Shown here piece by piece: positions 22,021 to 33,192 of a DNA stretch of 64,000 nucleotides. This DNA comes from Iris pallida (lineage: Eukaryota > Streptophyta > Magnoliopsida > Asparagales > Iridaceae). How positions within the stretch are numbered: the stretch's first letter is position 1; every line of letters begins with the position of its first letter. The translations under genes were made by a program, and so were the position numbers. The stretch is from assembly GCA_029216955.1 (NCBI GenBank), contig JANAVB010023997.1:1266524-1330523 (forward strand). Reading direction: 5' to 3'. The notes under the pieces were generated by a model, which was not told where the DNA came from, did not search any database, and saw only the letters and a program-made list of their open reading frames with translations.

Positions 22021-22278
22021 ATGCTTGACCCAGAGTTAGCTTCAAGCGGTCGTTGGCCTTGTATAAGTCGACTGTTGGTTGTGGATCCCTTCGTTCAAGG
22101 AAGCTATGTTCTTTCCGAAGAACTGCTACTGAGTTTCGAGATGCACTTGAGCGTTAGGCATAAGGAGTTTCAACCTGAACAACAACTTGGAGGTCATCAA
22201 GATCCAAGCTTTCAGGTTTGGATTGATTGCCAATCCGAAGAGCCACAGGTTGTGCTCTTCCCTGCTCAAAGGCGGTGA
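22021..22278 (+). CDS. Putative accessory ORF of a Tat-type element, 85 codons
   Basis: No known domain is recognised. The product starts MLDPELASSGRW and is fairly acidic and Gln/Glu-rich towards its end. Support for a real gene is positional: a TATA box at 21956, and upstream sequence like that before the TAT-2 accessory ORF at 45791, on the strand opposite to gag-pol. A pyrimidine-rich CCCCCTT at 22390 could be a minus-strand polypurine tract. It may be a relic of a second Tat element beside TAT-1. A chance ORF remains possible. Confidence 0.35.
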   Translation: MLDPELASSGRWPCISRLLVVDPFVQGSYVLSEELLLSFEMHLSVRHKEFQPEQQLGGHQDPSFQVWIDCQSEEPQVVLFPAQRR

Positions 22279-22455
22279 CACAACCTATGCTGTGGACTGA
22301 GTTCTTGCTTGGGCCAATAGCTGCTTCAGGAAGTGGCTCGCTCTGACAGTGCTGCACGTCTGGGGGGCTGCACGTCTGTGAAGATTAACCCCCTTGTAGA
22401 TTTTTAGGTGCTTTAGTTGTTTTTATGACGAATCTGCACTCGATAGCAACGTGTG

Positions 22456-22510
22456 ATGGTAATTGGGATATAGCAAGGTGTAATTGGGATATAGTAAGGT
22501 GTAATGGGGA
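22456..22510 (+). repeat. Short tandem repeat, about 22 bp, three copies
   Basis: Three copies of GGTGTAATTGGGATATAG-like sequence in tandem; the last is truncated and altered. It lies near the broken edge of LARD-C. Confidence 0.7.
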
Positions 22511-22519
22511 TATCATGGA

Positions 22520-24302
22520 GGAAGTTGTATACCTATAGGAAACAAATGCATTCCTGGATGCTCTCGAGAGTACAAGAGCCTGTAAGGGTATTCCTCGTTG
22601 TTATGGGGGTGTCGTGTGCTTTGTGGGAGAGTCACACGGTGCCGCAAGAGGGGGAAACATGCGTAACAACGTCCGATGCTCACAGTAGCAGTGTTGCTTG
22701 GAACAGCAGCAATAGCAACAACAACAAATATTACTGTCTCTCCGGTCTCACAGCCCTAGGGCAGCTGCCAGCCGGTGGGGCCCCCTTTTGGTGGTCCTCC
22801 TGGGTGGCAGGGTGGCAGTTGTCGTCGGCCCAGGTGGTGGCAAGGGCCACGACTGCGCCCAACGGCAGCTAACGTCGCAACAACAGCAGTAAAATGGGAG
22901 ACAACAATAGTTTGCTTGGCCGAGCGGCCCTGAGGGAGGTAGCCTACGGTGGGGCCCCCTCTGGCCTGTGACCCTGGGTGGGGGGTGACCTGCCGTAGCC
23001 GACCAAGGGGGTAGGAGCACCCACGGCAGCAGAAAGAGCAGCAGCAGCAACCGTTCAAGCAACAGCAATAGCCACAGTTCGTGGCTGCAATGAGGGCTTC
23101 CAAGGGAGAAAGGAAGGAGGAAGAAGAGGCAGAAAAGTGTTAGAAAGAAGGAGGAGGAGTTAGGAAGGAGAGGGAGGAGGCTGGAGTGAAGAAGAGAGTG
23201 GGGGATAGCATGGTCGGCCATGGGGTGTGTGAGTGCTGATATATAGTAAGGGAGAGTGGGAGGAGTATATGTTGTGTGTTAGAGTGGTTAGCCTAGTGTT
23301 TAGTCATGTGAGAAGGACTCTTGAGTGACTTGTGAGGATGTGAGTGAATGATGGGATGGGATGGCATCCACCATTTGGCTTGGCCATTTATGGTTAGTTT
23401 TTAATAAGAGGGAGGTTGAGTGTGTCATAGGTTGAGTATGAAAGTGGTTATATTGTGTTAAGTCATGTGGATTAACTTGAGGGTGACATGAGAGGATGTG
23501 AGTGAGTGATAGATGAGGGGATGGCAGCCTACATAATGGTTTGGCCTAAAATAAGTTGTCATTAATAATGAAGAGAAGGGGTGAGTTGATAGGTCACCAC
23601 CATTTTAGGTACAAGCTGAATTTGGATTTTCCAATGGGTTTACGGGTGGTTTTGGATGAGGGAACATGGTGTTTGGTGTGTTATAGAGAGGGAGAATAGT
23701 GTGGGTGCTTTGTAAGAGTCATGAGGGTGTGTGAGTGAGTTTGGGTTGGGTGTTTGGGCTAGATTGGGTTAGGTTTGGGTTTGGTGTACTCATGACTATA
23801 ATTTAAGTTATTTATGATCATGGATACTAGGGGCTCAATTGAGTGGGACACCAGTGGCATGTGAGTAGTAGGGTCAATTTGTGTCATGGCCATACTTTGG
23901 GTCGGGAGGTTCTGGTTGAATTTGTGTCTCAAAATTAAGTTGGAAGTGAACATGCATGGTTCCATGGGAGGGGTTAGAATTAGCCTTTGTGTCAGGAATG
24001 TCATGGGGTTAAAATGTAGCACAAGGAATGTGTTTGAGTAGGGCATGAAGGTCATGGGCGTAGAGTGTCTTGTCTAGATCATGCATATGAAATTTGTTTT
24101 GGAAAAATGACTAGTCTTGTGCTCTAAATTTTAAAACCATGGCAAGGTGCACCTGATAATCATAAATAAAAGTAGAAATTTAATAATAGCTAAAAATTAA
24201 TAATTAATTATATTAATCCTATTTAACCATAATTATTCCTAATTAAAACTAAATCAACCCGAATCCACAACTAATCCTAAAATTTTGAAACATGGGCTTA
24301 CA
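22520..24302 (-). mobile_element. LARD-C: truncated LTR, minus orientation
   Basis: Read on the minus strand it starts TGTAAGCCCATG at 24302, preceded by a purine-rich GAAAAGGCTAGATGGG, like the LARD-B LTR start TGTAAAGCCCC. A block near 23800-23900 resembles 1560-1640 in LARD-A, including the encoded string PLVSH, and a GC-rich block follows at 22740-23200, in the same order as in LARD-A. The LTR is cut off near 22520. The 157-codon frame at 22748-23221 lies in the GC block and is not taken as a gene. Confidence 0.55.
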
Positions 24303-24375
24303 CCCATCTAGCCTTTTCGTGTTGTTTGGAATGAAAAAACAAGATCACGGAGGTGGGCTTGGTTGAGATCACAAC

Positions 24376-24412
<37 letters not shown>

Positions 24413-24760
24413 GGGACTTATGGTCCATGAAAATGATTCAAATTGTTTTGCATGTTCCTTCTTAAGAAGAAAATTGATATATATGTTAGCGACCTATTCA
24501 AGAATGATTGGTATCAGAATAGAATTAGATGATTAGTGCAAGCATATATTCAATAGTTGAGGAGCTACTTAGCTTATCATTTGACTACAACCATACAATA
24601 TGACTAGAGTGCACGTGCTACATGTGCATGATAATGTCGATCGGTTATGGTGGTGGTTGTAGAAGCATGAAAAATTCAGAAAAGCGCATAGTGAGTTTAT
24701 GGCGCAGGATCGATAAAAGAAGTGGGCCACAGATTGCTGCGCACATCATACAGAAATAAA
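24303..24760 (-). other. Fragment beside LARD-C, probably internal region
   Basis: No coding frame. It holds an (ATT)n tract at 24376-24411 and TTGGTATCAGAATAG near 24508. The latter resembles an initiator-Met primer site in plus orientation but no LTR end precedes it. Which element it belongs to is unclear. Confidence 0.35.
24376..24411 (+). repeat. (ATT)n microsatellite
   Basis: About twelve perfect ATT units. Confidence 0.95.
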
Positions 24761-25714
24761 AGCGTAATACAAAAGTTGGAAGAGAAATACACAAAAATTT
24801 CTTTATCAATAATCATGATTACAATAAAGTGGAAGTCTATTACAGATTCTTCATGTTCATGATTACATAAATAAAAGCTATTTGCCTACTCAGCATACAA
24901 AAGCGCAACGTATAAAAGTACAGCGGGCAAAAGCGCAGCATAAAAGAGCATAACAAGCATTTCACAATATATACCAAGAAAAGCGCTTTTCTCGATGCCC
25001 CTACAATGTAGGACAAAAAAAGCGCCTTTTCTCGGTGTAGCTCCTAGTCGCTGACTGAACAAGGCTTGGAACGGCAATCAATCCAAGGCCTTGTATTCAA
25101 TATCTTGGCACTCAGCATCATCTGGACCAAAGCACAGCTAGCACGCTGCAAGAATAGGGACAACTCTATCCATAGTCAGCTTCTTCTCAAAGACTCCTTC
25201 ATCAAGCTTGCTACTTCTTGAACAAAGAGTTCTACAATCCTAGCCTACGACTGGCACAAGCTGTGCTAAGCTCGCCAAGGAGAAGACTCAAAATCATCGG
25301 AGTACAGTGTTGTCTCCGACATGAAGTGGTTAGAGGAGTGCAAGTACGAGTTTTCCCCAAAAAACACCCCTATTTATAGGTTGTGGTGTGGTCAAAACCC
25401 ATACACCAAGTGGCAGCCAGTCAAAGGCTCTGAGTTAATTGGATGAACGTCGTATTCATTGTAATGAATCTCATTTATGAGACTTCTTGACTAAGTCCTT
25501 AGTCAAAAACACCACTTTTCAAGCCCCACGCAATGGCAAAAATTAAGGAATGTTTGACCCAAACGCCTCAAAAAGCGCAACACCTTGGAGCTTTCCAAAA
25601 GCGCAGAGCCTTGGAGCTTCGCAAAAGCACAAAGATTTGGAGCTTCTAAAAAGTGCAGCACCTTGGAACATCTCAAAAGTGCAACACCCAAAGGCGCATC
25701 CTCACAGGCCTCAA
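24760..25714 (-). mobile_element. TAT-3: Tat-type LTR, minus orientation, part 1
   Basis: It has a minus-strand TATA box at 25370-25379. The end near 24770 resembles the end of the TAT-4 LTR (ATTTCTTCTCGTTTGTAATACAAAA on the plus strand there; related TATTTCTC and TTTTGTATTACG on the minus strand here). Motif AAAAGCGCA is frequent. LARD-B interrupts it at 25714, and the same motif-rich sequence resumes at 59021. No primer site or coding part follows on the low side, so the body is lost. Confidence 0.5.
25370..25379 (-). promoter_or_regulatory. TATA box in the TAT-3 LTR
   Basis: CTATAAATAG on the minus strand, identical to those in the TAT-1, TAT-2 and TAT-4 LTRs. Confidence 0.55.
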
Positions 25715-25876
25715 TGTAACACCCCAGTCCCAAAATACATAGGACTAGAAACGTAGACATGTCAGCCGTATAATAAATATACGTAAGCTATAAAATGCAG
25801 TAAAACCATGACAACTAATCTCATCCACAAAATAAAAATAAAGCTTTTATATAATTAACTAAGAATTTGTCTTTTG
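25715..25876 (-). repeat. LARD-B 3' LTR, outer piece
   Basis: The 162 bases match 40912-41073 and stop where COP-1 begins. The rest of this LTR is at 35294-39507. Confidence 0.9.
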
Positions 25877-26905
25877 TGTAGGAACGAATCATAAAGCGCA
25901 ATACTCTAGGGGGGTGAATAGTGTAGGCAGCGGAATATTGATAATTTAAAAAGTTAGCAGCAAGATCAAAGAGATATATCACAAGTAAATAAATATAAAA
26001 GCAGAGATCAGAAAGCAAACACAAAGATGACATTGTATAATGGTTTCCCTCTTGTGAGGACTATTCCAATAGGAAGAACTCTAGCTTCCAGTTGAATCCA
26101 CTATTAGAAAATACTGCAAGTTTTCATACGAAGTACTTGCAACTTCTACAAACATGAGCTTTGATCCGAAGTACTCGACCAACTTCAGTTGTGAAGTTTC
26201 TTTCTTCAATCAAGCCTCTGATTACAATCGCTCTGAAGCTTCTAGACCGTATCGCACTGGCAAATCGACTAGAGGATTGTAACTGGCTTGGGATTTAAAA
26301 ATTAAAGCCTAGAACACTTTGGAAGAGATCATTAGGCTTTAGAGAGAAGAGATGAAAGTGAATGAGTGAATTAAAATGATCGAAATCCTTCTCTATTTAT
26401 AGCTTTTCCAAAGGCAGAACTCTGTCAGAATTTGGGCAGAACTCTATGAGAAAATCTCGACAAGATCCGTAACTGCAGGAGGACCAAGTTTAAAATACAA
26501 CGTCCACTAACCGAACTCTGGCCTAGTTCTATCAGGATTTTGTCAGGGTTTTTGAAATAGATTTTTGGGACTTTTGAAATTGTTTTAAGCAGTTAGAAAA
26601 TAGTTTGGGCTTTTGTAAGTGGGCTTGTTTTTAAAATGAAAGGGTATTTTGAAAACGTTTCTTAGGTAGCCTATTTGCCAGTACGACACATTGTACATCG
26701 TATTTCTAGAATTAAGAAATGTGAAAAATATATTGCATAAAGGAAATACAGACTCAGTAGCAAACACAACTTCGATCTTGAACAGAATGGGTAGCAGTTC
26801 TCTGGCAGTGTCCAAGAGTATAAATAAACTTGAGTAGCCCTTATATCGAGATAGAGTTTGATCAATTATTAAAATCAGGTTTGACCATGACCAATAGGCC
26901 AATAA
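25877..26905 (-). repeat. COP-1 3' LTR (1029 bp)
   Basis: In sense it ends CTATTCACCCCCCCTAGAG, then a short tail to TTCCTACA. It has a TATA box at 26393-26402. It differs from the 5' LTR at roughly one base in ten by eye, plus indels near 26450-26510. Confidence 0.9.
26393..26402 (-). promoter_or_regulatory. TATA box, COP-1 3' LTR
   Basis: CTATAAATAG on the minus strand. The 5' LTR copy at 34806-34815 reads CTATAAATTG, a change at the ninth base. Confidence 0.6.
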
Positions 26906-26928
26906 TCTCTCCCATTTTAATAATTGAC
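26906..26928 (-). promoter_or_regulatory. Polypurine tract of COP-1
   Basis: ATTAAAATGGGAGAGAT on the minus strand adjoins the 3' LTR start TATTGG. The position and sequence are typical of copia. Confidence 0.75.
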
Positions 26929-27412
26929 AAACCTTGACCGATATAACATTTTGATCAATAAGATTTGAAAGATAATCAAAATTGTATTATATCCTGAAAA
27001 AAATGTTCATGTATCCTTCCAAAGATGTTAGATCATATTTCTCCTCTGTTGTCACTTAGCAAAATAATTGCAAAGAGAGAAAGCTCCCCCGTAATTTATG
27101 CATAAGGAACAATCAATGAAGAAATATAAATATTATATATAGAAAAATAAGCATTTCACAGGCAGTTTATATTGAAGCATAAAGAGATAGTGCTATAACA
27201 AGAATATGGAGCTAAATTGAAATAAAATGTGCTAAGCAAAGCATAAAAAGATGTTCACCATACATCAGTTCAGTTAATCACAATCTCAGTACAAAATAAG
27301 CTAAAAGATAGAGTACTAATGATATCTTGAAATGTCAGAGCATTTCCAAGTAAACATAAATATAACAAAGTCTCAAAAAAGTGACATCTAGACAAAATAC
27401 AATACGTCTAGA

Positions 27413-28700
27413 TCACAAATCCTCTGAATCATCATCATCATCAGCAGTGCCAGCACGACCACCATGTCCGGATGGACCAGCTCCAGAAGTGCCAGCTTCA
27501 GAATGGTGTGGAGTAGCATCAGAACTACGGTACCAGTCATATGCGTTATCGGGCTGAAAGAGAGTGTGTACCGCATCATCCTCATAGTGGTAATTGGAGA
27601 CAGCTGGATCTCTGGGACGAGAACTGGCAGAATGTCCTGTCTGGGCAAAACGAAGATCGACAAAAGAGTTGGCGAGTACCTGGATCTGACTCACATCACG
27701 GAACTCACGTTCCCTGGTTGTGTCAGTGATGAATGTCCACAGATCAGAGAGATTCTAAAGAATACCCTCAAAAGACATAGCGTAAGCCTAAGGAGGTGGA
27801 GCAGGAGTAGTAGGAGGTACAGGAGGAGTGGCTGTGCTGCGACGTGACAGCTGGAGAAACTTGGGCTCAGGGTCCAGAGCACAAGTGGAAAGATCAACAT
27901 CAAAACGCTGAAAGATACATGGGATGAACATCACATAAGTGATATTTTGATCTCTTTTGCGACAACGTCCCATCATCTGAATGATAGTCTTGGGAACCAA
28001 AAATAGAATTCCCTTGATTATATGATAGAGGGCAGACAATTCAAGATTTGTAACATCATCTTTTGAAGTTGATTTAGGAAGAATAGTGGAATTGATGATG
28101 CGATGCAACTCATAGTTAAATAAGTTCAAGTTTGCAGCTTAAACTTTCCAGAACGAACACGGGCATGTACACAAAGGTCTTTCTTGAAACTGATAAGAGT
28201 CGTGCCAACGGGAAAATCGAACTCAATGATATCATCAAGCGGGACACCTTCGTTAGGAACACCAAAGATTTTTTCTAAGATGGTACCACAAAACTCGATG
28301 TTGATACCACCGACACGAGTTCTAACAAAAAAAGTGTCTAAAACAAGGTTGCAGTAGAACAGTCTAACGGCGTTAGTAGCTATAGGGTATTTGAGGGTAA
28401 CAAATCGGTGTAACCCTAATACCTCAAACAATGGATGGTGGTCAGAAAACACAGTCCACTTAATCGGGGCTCCAGTGCATATGTTATGCATGGAAAAGTC
28501 AGTGTACCATAACAATGAGTGATTATGAGTTTCAAAGAAAAACTCATTGAATGCACCGTTGGTCGATTTGACAGGGGAAAAGGGGGAATCCTCTGGTGGA
28601 TTCGAAAATGATGCCTCTTCACTGGCATTTGTCTTCTTCCTCTTGGATGGAGTGAATCCCTTAGGTATTTTCTCCCAAAATTGAATTAAAACTAATGAAT
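27413..28700 (-). pseudogene. COP-1 extra ORF with plant-transposon-protein-like domain
   Basis: This ORF lies between RNase H and the 3' LTR. In sense it begins with a basic stretch (TPSKRKKTNASEEA), then AVRLFYCNL, FVRTRVGGINIEFCGTILEK and FGVPNEGVPLDD (28126-28515). After a frameshift near 28130 it continues with LELSALYHIIKGILFLVPKT (27788-28129), and a Pro/Thr-rich tail follows. The pattern resembles the domain annotated as putative plant transposon protein in many plant proteins. This is recognition from memory, not a search. SIRE-type elements often have an ORF here, called env-like. No signal peptide or clear membrane segment is seen, so env is not supported. Confidence 0.55.
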
Positions 28701-29010
28701 TGGAAGAGATAGAAGGAGAGTGTTATACCTTTAGAGAATTGAGTATGTGGTAGAGATCGTGATTCTCTCCACGAATCCAAATTTTGGATTGAAATCTCCA
28801 AGTAGAATGAAAGCAACGGGTTGGAGAGTTTCTAGGGTTTGAAGAGGGCTTGGGCGGCAGCTGCTGTTTAAAAAAGGAGTTTGGAAGAGATGAAGAGAAG
28901 GGGGCCTCGGGTTTTGACTTAAAAGCATATACCATCAGCAGAACTCTGGCCGAACTCGGGCCGAGTTTGCCTAGGGTTCTTTTGATGAATTTTGAAAAAA
29001 AAAATTGCAT

Positions 29011-29280
29011 GCCACATTCTTTTCATCATCCCCTTTCAATTGTTTAATACCAAGTTCAGTAATTTTAAATTTAATTTATATAATTAATATTATTTTATAA
29101 ACTAAATTTTGTTACACAGAGACTGTTTCAGATTAGCTGTAGAGGTACTGTCCCAGCTAACGAGAGTTCACCGGAGAACAATTAAATACCGCTTCGCTTC
29201 GACCGTAGTCGTAGTGACAGAAAAATCCTTTGTAGGCTTGTCTCAAAAACAATTTTTAAGTATTGAAAATAATTGATAAA
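29011..29280 (-). other. Spacer between COP-1 RNase H and the extra ORF
   Basis: A/T-rich, no ORF. Just above the extra ORF (28940-28985) the sequence GCAGAACTCTGGCCGAACTC resembles part of the COP-1 LTR near 34905, possibly a leftover of how the ORF was acquired. Confidence 0.4.
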
Positions 29281-29286
29281 ACAAAA

Positions 29287-29700
29287 TTAATTAATATTAT
29301 TGATATCTAAAATTTCTAATTCTCGACGTAAATAATTGAAGTGATCTTCCGCTAAAGGTTTTGTAAAGATATCAGCTAATTGATTCTCTGTGTCTATGTA
29401 TACAAGGTTTATATCTCTATTTTGTTGATGATCTCTAAAAAAATTATGTCGAATCTCGATATGCTTAGTACGAGAGTGACATACGGGATTCTTAAACAAA
29501 TTGATAGTACTAGTATTGTCACAGAAAATGGGTATATGTGTGTATGGTAAAACCAAAGTCTTATGAGGTTTGCTTCATCTACAAAATTTGTGCACAACAA
29601 CGTCCTACAGCGATATACTCAGCCTCAGTCGTCGATAATGCGACAGAATTTTGTTTCTTGCTAAACCAAGAGACTAGAGCTTTGCCTAGGAAATAACATG
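29287..29700 (-). pseudogene. COP-1 RNase H, broken
   Basis: In sense, SVALSTTEAEYIAVG carries a catalytic Glu near 29625. After a frameshift, FCDNTSTINLFKNPVCHSRT and KHIEIRHNFFRD follow, with LADIFTKPL near the end (29287-29556). This is the typical copia RNase H, which degrades the RNA strand during reverse transcription. The frameshift between the motifs makes it non-functional. Confidence 0.85.
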
Positions 29701-29793
29701 TGCCACTAGTACTTTTTCTATATACTTTGCATCCAGCAAAATCAGCATCCGAATAACTGGTTAGGTCAAACGATATGTGGTTTTAGGATACCA

Positions 29794-30720
29794 TTAGCCG
29801 ACAGAAGAAGTGCCCTTAAGGTATCGGAAGATATGGTTAACCGCGCACAGATGTGATTCCTTAGGGTTAGCTTGAAAACATGTACACAAGCAAACACTAA
29901 ATATTATATCAGGACGACTAGCAGTTAAGTAAAGTAAACTACCAATCATACCTCGATACTTATGTATGTCGATCGGTTTGCCTTGTTCATCAATATCAAG
30001 CTTACTCGAAGTTGTCATCGGAGTGCCAAGTGGTTTGACTACTTTCAGATCGAACTTCTTTAATAAGTCTTTTGTGTACTTGGCTTGGTTAATAAACGTT
30101 CCATTGTTGGTTTGTTTGATTTACAGTCCGAGAAAGAATTTCAGTTCTTCCATCATGCTCATCTCAAACTTATTATGCGTACACTTTAAAAATTCTTGAC
30201 AGAGAGATTCATCAGTAGATCCAAAAATGATATCATCTACATAAAATAAAGATTGTCATTAAAGGATTTTATAAATAGTGTAGTATCAACCTTCCCTTTT
30301 GTAAAACCGTTGTCAAGTAGAAAAGAACTTAGACGATCGTACCAAGCACGAGGGACTTGTTTCAAACCGTATAAGGCTTTCTTCAACTTGAAAACATAAT
30401 CAGGATTTTTGAAATCTGTAAAACCTGGAGGTTGATCTACATAAACTTCTTCTTTTATAAAATAATTCAAAAATGCACTTTTGACATCTATTTGAAATAA
30501 TTTAAAGTTATGAAAACATGCAAATGAACATACCATGCGAATGGATTCTAATCTTGCAACTGGGGTATAGGTTTCATCGTAGTCGATACCTTCTTCTTGA
30601 TTGTATCATTGAGCTATGAGTCGAGCCTTATTATGAGTCACTAAACCATTCTCATTAAGTTTATTTCAGAATACCCAGCGGGTGCTAATGACCGAATGAT
30701 CAATGGGCTTGGAAACAAGT
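29794..30720 (-). pseudogene. COP-1 reverse transcriptase (RVT_2), broken
   Basis: The piece 30237-30536 carries FQIDVKSAFLNYFIKEEVYV, DQPPGF and KALYGLKQVPRAWYDRL. A one-base frameshift falls directly before the catalytic YVDDIIFGS (about 30230). Downstream, a TAA stop interrupts the segment near 30120. 29794-30018 holds YRGMIGSLLYLTASRPDI, the normal C-terminal part. Family, order and motifs are clear; the enzyme cannot be made from this copy. Confidence 0.9.
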
Positions 30721-30722
30721 TT

Positions 30723-31127
30723 TCAAACTTGATTTTGTTCAAATTGGTTCAATTTCTCTTGTATAGCATCTAACAAAAAAATATCACTACATGCTTCTTC
30801 AATATTTTTAGGTTCAAGCTGTGAAATAAAAGCAAAACATAAAGCTATATCTTTACTAGAGGAACGAGTACTTACATTACTGGTAATCTCACCAATTACC
30901 AAGTCCTTTGGATGGTCTGCCAAAAATCTCATTTCTTTTGGCCTATCCTCAAGATTGCTGGTTCCGACTTCTGGTTCTGTATGTGATTTGCTTGGAGAAT
31001 CAGCTGGTACTTTGTGTGAAGGTTCTGCAGGAGCTGTACTTGGTGTACTTATGTCTTCATCATCATCATCAACTGAGTGTTGATTGAGTTCATCAAATTT
31101 AACATTTATTGATTCTTCGATGATCAT
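30723..31127 (-). pseudogene. COP-1 integrase-RT linker
   Basis: 134 codons in sense, rich in Ser, Pro, Glu and Asp (NQHSVDDDDEDISTPSTAPA). This low-complexity connector lies between integrase and RT in copia polyproteins. It has no catalytic domain. Confidence 0.7.
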
Positions 31128-31130
31128 GGT

Positions 31131-32185
31131 TCATTTGTTGAAGACTCTATACCCTTTGCTCTTCGCCGCATAACCTAAAAAGATACCTTCATCGACCTTT
31201 TTGTCAAATTTACTCATATTGTCTTTAGTATTAAGAATAAGGCATTTACAATCAAATATTTTGAAATAAGAAATAGTGGGTGTTCTATCAAACCATAGCT
31301 CATAGGGAGTCTTCTTCGATATAGGCCGAATTAGAACCCTATTGAGAACATAGCACGTTGTATTGACATCTTCAGCCCATAGGTATTTAGGTAGACTAAA
31401 CTGGTTTAACATAACTTTAGCCATTTGAGATAGAGTCCTGTCGTACGTTCCACAACTCCATTTTGTTGTGGATTTCTAGGGCAAGAGAACTCATGCAAAT
31501 AACCGTGTGTGTCACAAAATTGCTTGAACTCTGCATTTTCAAATTCGCCGCCATGATCACTTCGAATACGAGTAATCATGAAACCTTTTTCATTTTGAAC
31601 TTTCTTACAAAAGGCGACGAATTCTGATAATGCATCGTTCTTGCGTGTAAGAAAATATACCCACGTGTATCTAGAGAAATTATGTACTATTACAAATGCA
31701 TATAACTTATCACCGAGGCTAGCAATTTTACTAGGTCCAAATAAATCCATATGCAGTAATTGTAGAGGTCTAGTGGTACTTACAAAGTTCTTGGACTTAA
31801 AAGCGGATTGGGTAGCTTTGTTTTTTTCACATTCATTACATATCGTATACTTCTTGAAAGAAATGTCCGGTAAGCCTCGTACCAGCTTCTTTGTGGATAA
31901 TCTTGAAATTGTGTCCATGTTTACATGACCGAGTCTCATGTGCCATAGTTGACTCTCATCACTTTTGGCCATCAAGTATCTACCTGCTTTGTTAGCATAT
32001 TCTAACAAATAGAAAACATATATATTGTCTTCCCTGATACCTTCGAAGATAGCACTACCAGTTGAGCTATCAATTATAGTACATTTGTCTTTGACGAAGT
32101 TAATACCATAACCATGGTCAGCAAAATGGCTTGTGCTGAGCAAATTATGTTTTAACTCGGTAACTAGACAGACATCTTTAATCAT
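31131..32185 (-). pseudogene. COP-1 integrase
   Basis: In sense: the GAG_pre-integrs domain (LWHMRLGHVN, then CNECEKNKAT giving the HHCC zinc site), core Asp in LLHMDLFGP, second Asp in IRSDHGGEFEN and Glu in NPQQNGVVERT. A frameshift near 31415 leads to 31131-31424, with YLWAEDVNTTCYVLNR and GIFLGYAAKSKGYRVFN. The D, D and E residues are all present. The enzyme joins cDNA to the host genome. The single frameshift follows the catalytic core. Confidence 0.9.
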
Positions 32186-32345
32186 AGGTCAGGGGGCCTT
32201 ACCAATATTTTCGATACCAATTATGTACCCTTTCAAATTATTACCGAAGGAAACGTATCCTTCTTTCTTCTTCGACAGTATTGCGAATAATGAAGCATCA
32301 CCGATCATCTGTCGTGAGCAACCGCTGTCGAGGATCTATTTGCTT
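32186..32345 (-). pseudogene. COP-1 aspartic protease
   Basis: ILDSGCSRQMIGDASLF near 32300-32335 holds the D-S-G active site of retropepsins. The codon before ILDSG is TAG, probably from TGG, since Trp is common there. A second TAG near 32192 lies before the integrase frame. Protease would process the Gag-Pol polyprotein. Confidence 0.7.
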
Positions 32346-32814
32346 CTAGCATGTGAAGGGTGTTTCACCTAAAAAGAATTTGCAGATGAAAACTTTGGTA
32401 CCCATTTCTTGTAGGGTCCTAGAATGTTAGTTTTTGGTATCCATGCACAAATCTTCAAATCGACAAGCTTTCTAACTCTACTTGCAAAAGAAATATGACC
32501 AATGGTGCCACAATAGTAATATCTAGCATGTTGAGTGTTGAATGCAGTGTGTTGTGCATTGTTGGTAGGTCTAGGTTTTCTAGTGTAAAAGAATGCATGC
32601 ATATTTGTCTTTTTGGGCAAAATTTTGGTTTGGTTAGGTTTGACCGTGTTTCAATGATTCTGTAAGTGACACGTGTTAGTTTAGAAAGCAACAACTTTAG
32701 GCTGTTTTCTTATGCTAATTTTCAACTTTTTAGAGGTGTCATGTAACAAGCTATATTTAGCAGTGAGTGCATCATTTCTAACAATAGCTTGTTGGAGACT
32801 TTTCTTCTCTTTAA

Positions 32815-33132
32815 TTAAGTCTTTCTCTGATTGGGTAATGGTCTTGTCCTTCTCTTCGGATAGTTTTGGGTCTTGTGTAATAGCATCTTAACAAAAGAAA
32901 GCTCACCTACCTCACTAGAACTATTACTACTTCTAACCTCATCTAGTAGGCCGGTAAGTCTTCCTATTTCACCTTTGCACTCTTTGAGTACCTTCTTAGA
33001 GGTCTGGTATTTATTACACAGTCTTCTGTAATCCCCTAAGAGGTCATTAAAGGCTTCTCCTAGTTTCTCAAAGGTAAAATCATCATAAGTATCAAATAGG
33101 GGGTTAGTGGTTACCTGATCGTAAGGCATCAA
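32815..33132 (-). pseudogene. COP-1 gag C-terminal helical extension
   Basis: About 100 codons in sense with heptad-like pattern (KLGEAFNDLLGDYRRLCNKY, KKVLKECKGEIGRLTGLLDE), likely coiled coil. Long coiled-coil extensions after the zinc knuckle are usual in SIRE-type Gag. 32369-32694 beyond it is also Gag-Pol junction sequence, broken by frameshifts. Confidence 0.6.
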
Positions 33133-33192
33133 ACATACATTTGCAGCATCATTTGCTTGCTCGTCTTCTGAGTTGTTGGCTTCACTTTCATG

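Noticed and set aside
22748..23221. 157-codon Leu/Pro-rich ORF on the minus strand
   Set aside because: It lies in the GC block of LARD-C, equals GC-block frames in the other LARDs in character, and has no domain.
24505..24525. TTGGTATCAGAATAG as a primer binding site
   Set aside because: It matches the initiator-Met site only in part, and no LTR end precedes it.
27413..29010. Envelope gene in COP-1
   Set aside because: The position fits, but no signal peptide, transmembrane segment or coiled coil is seen, and the motifs resemble another domain.
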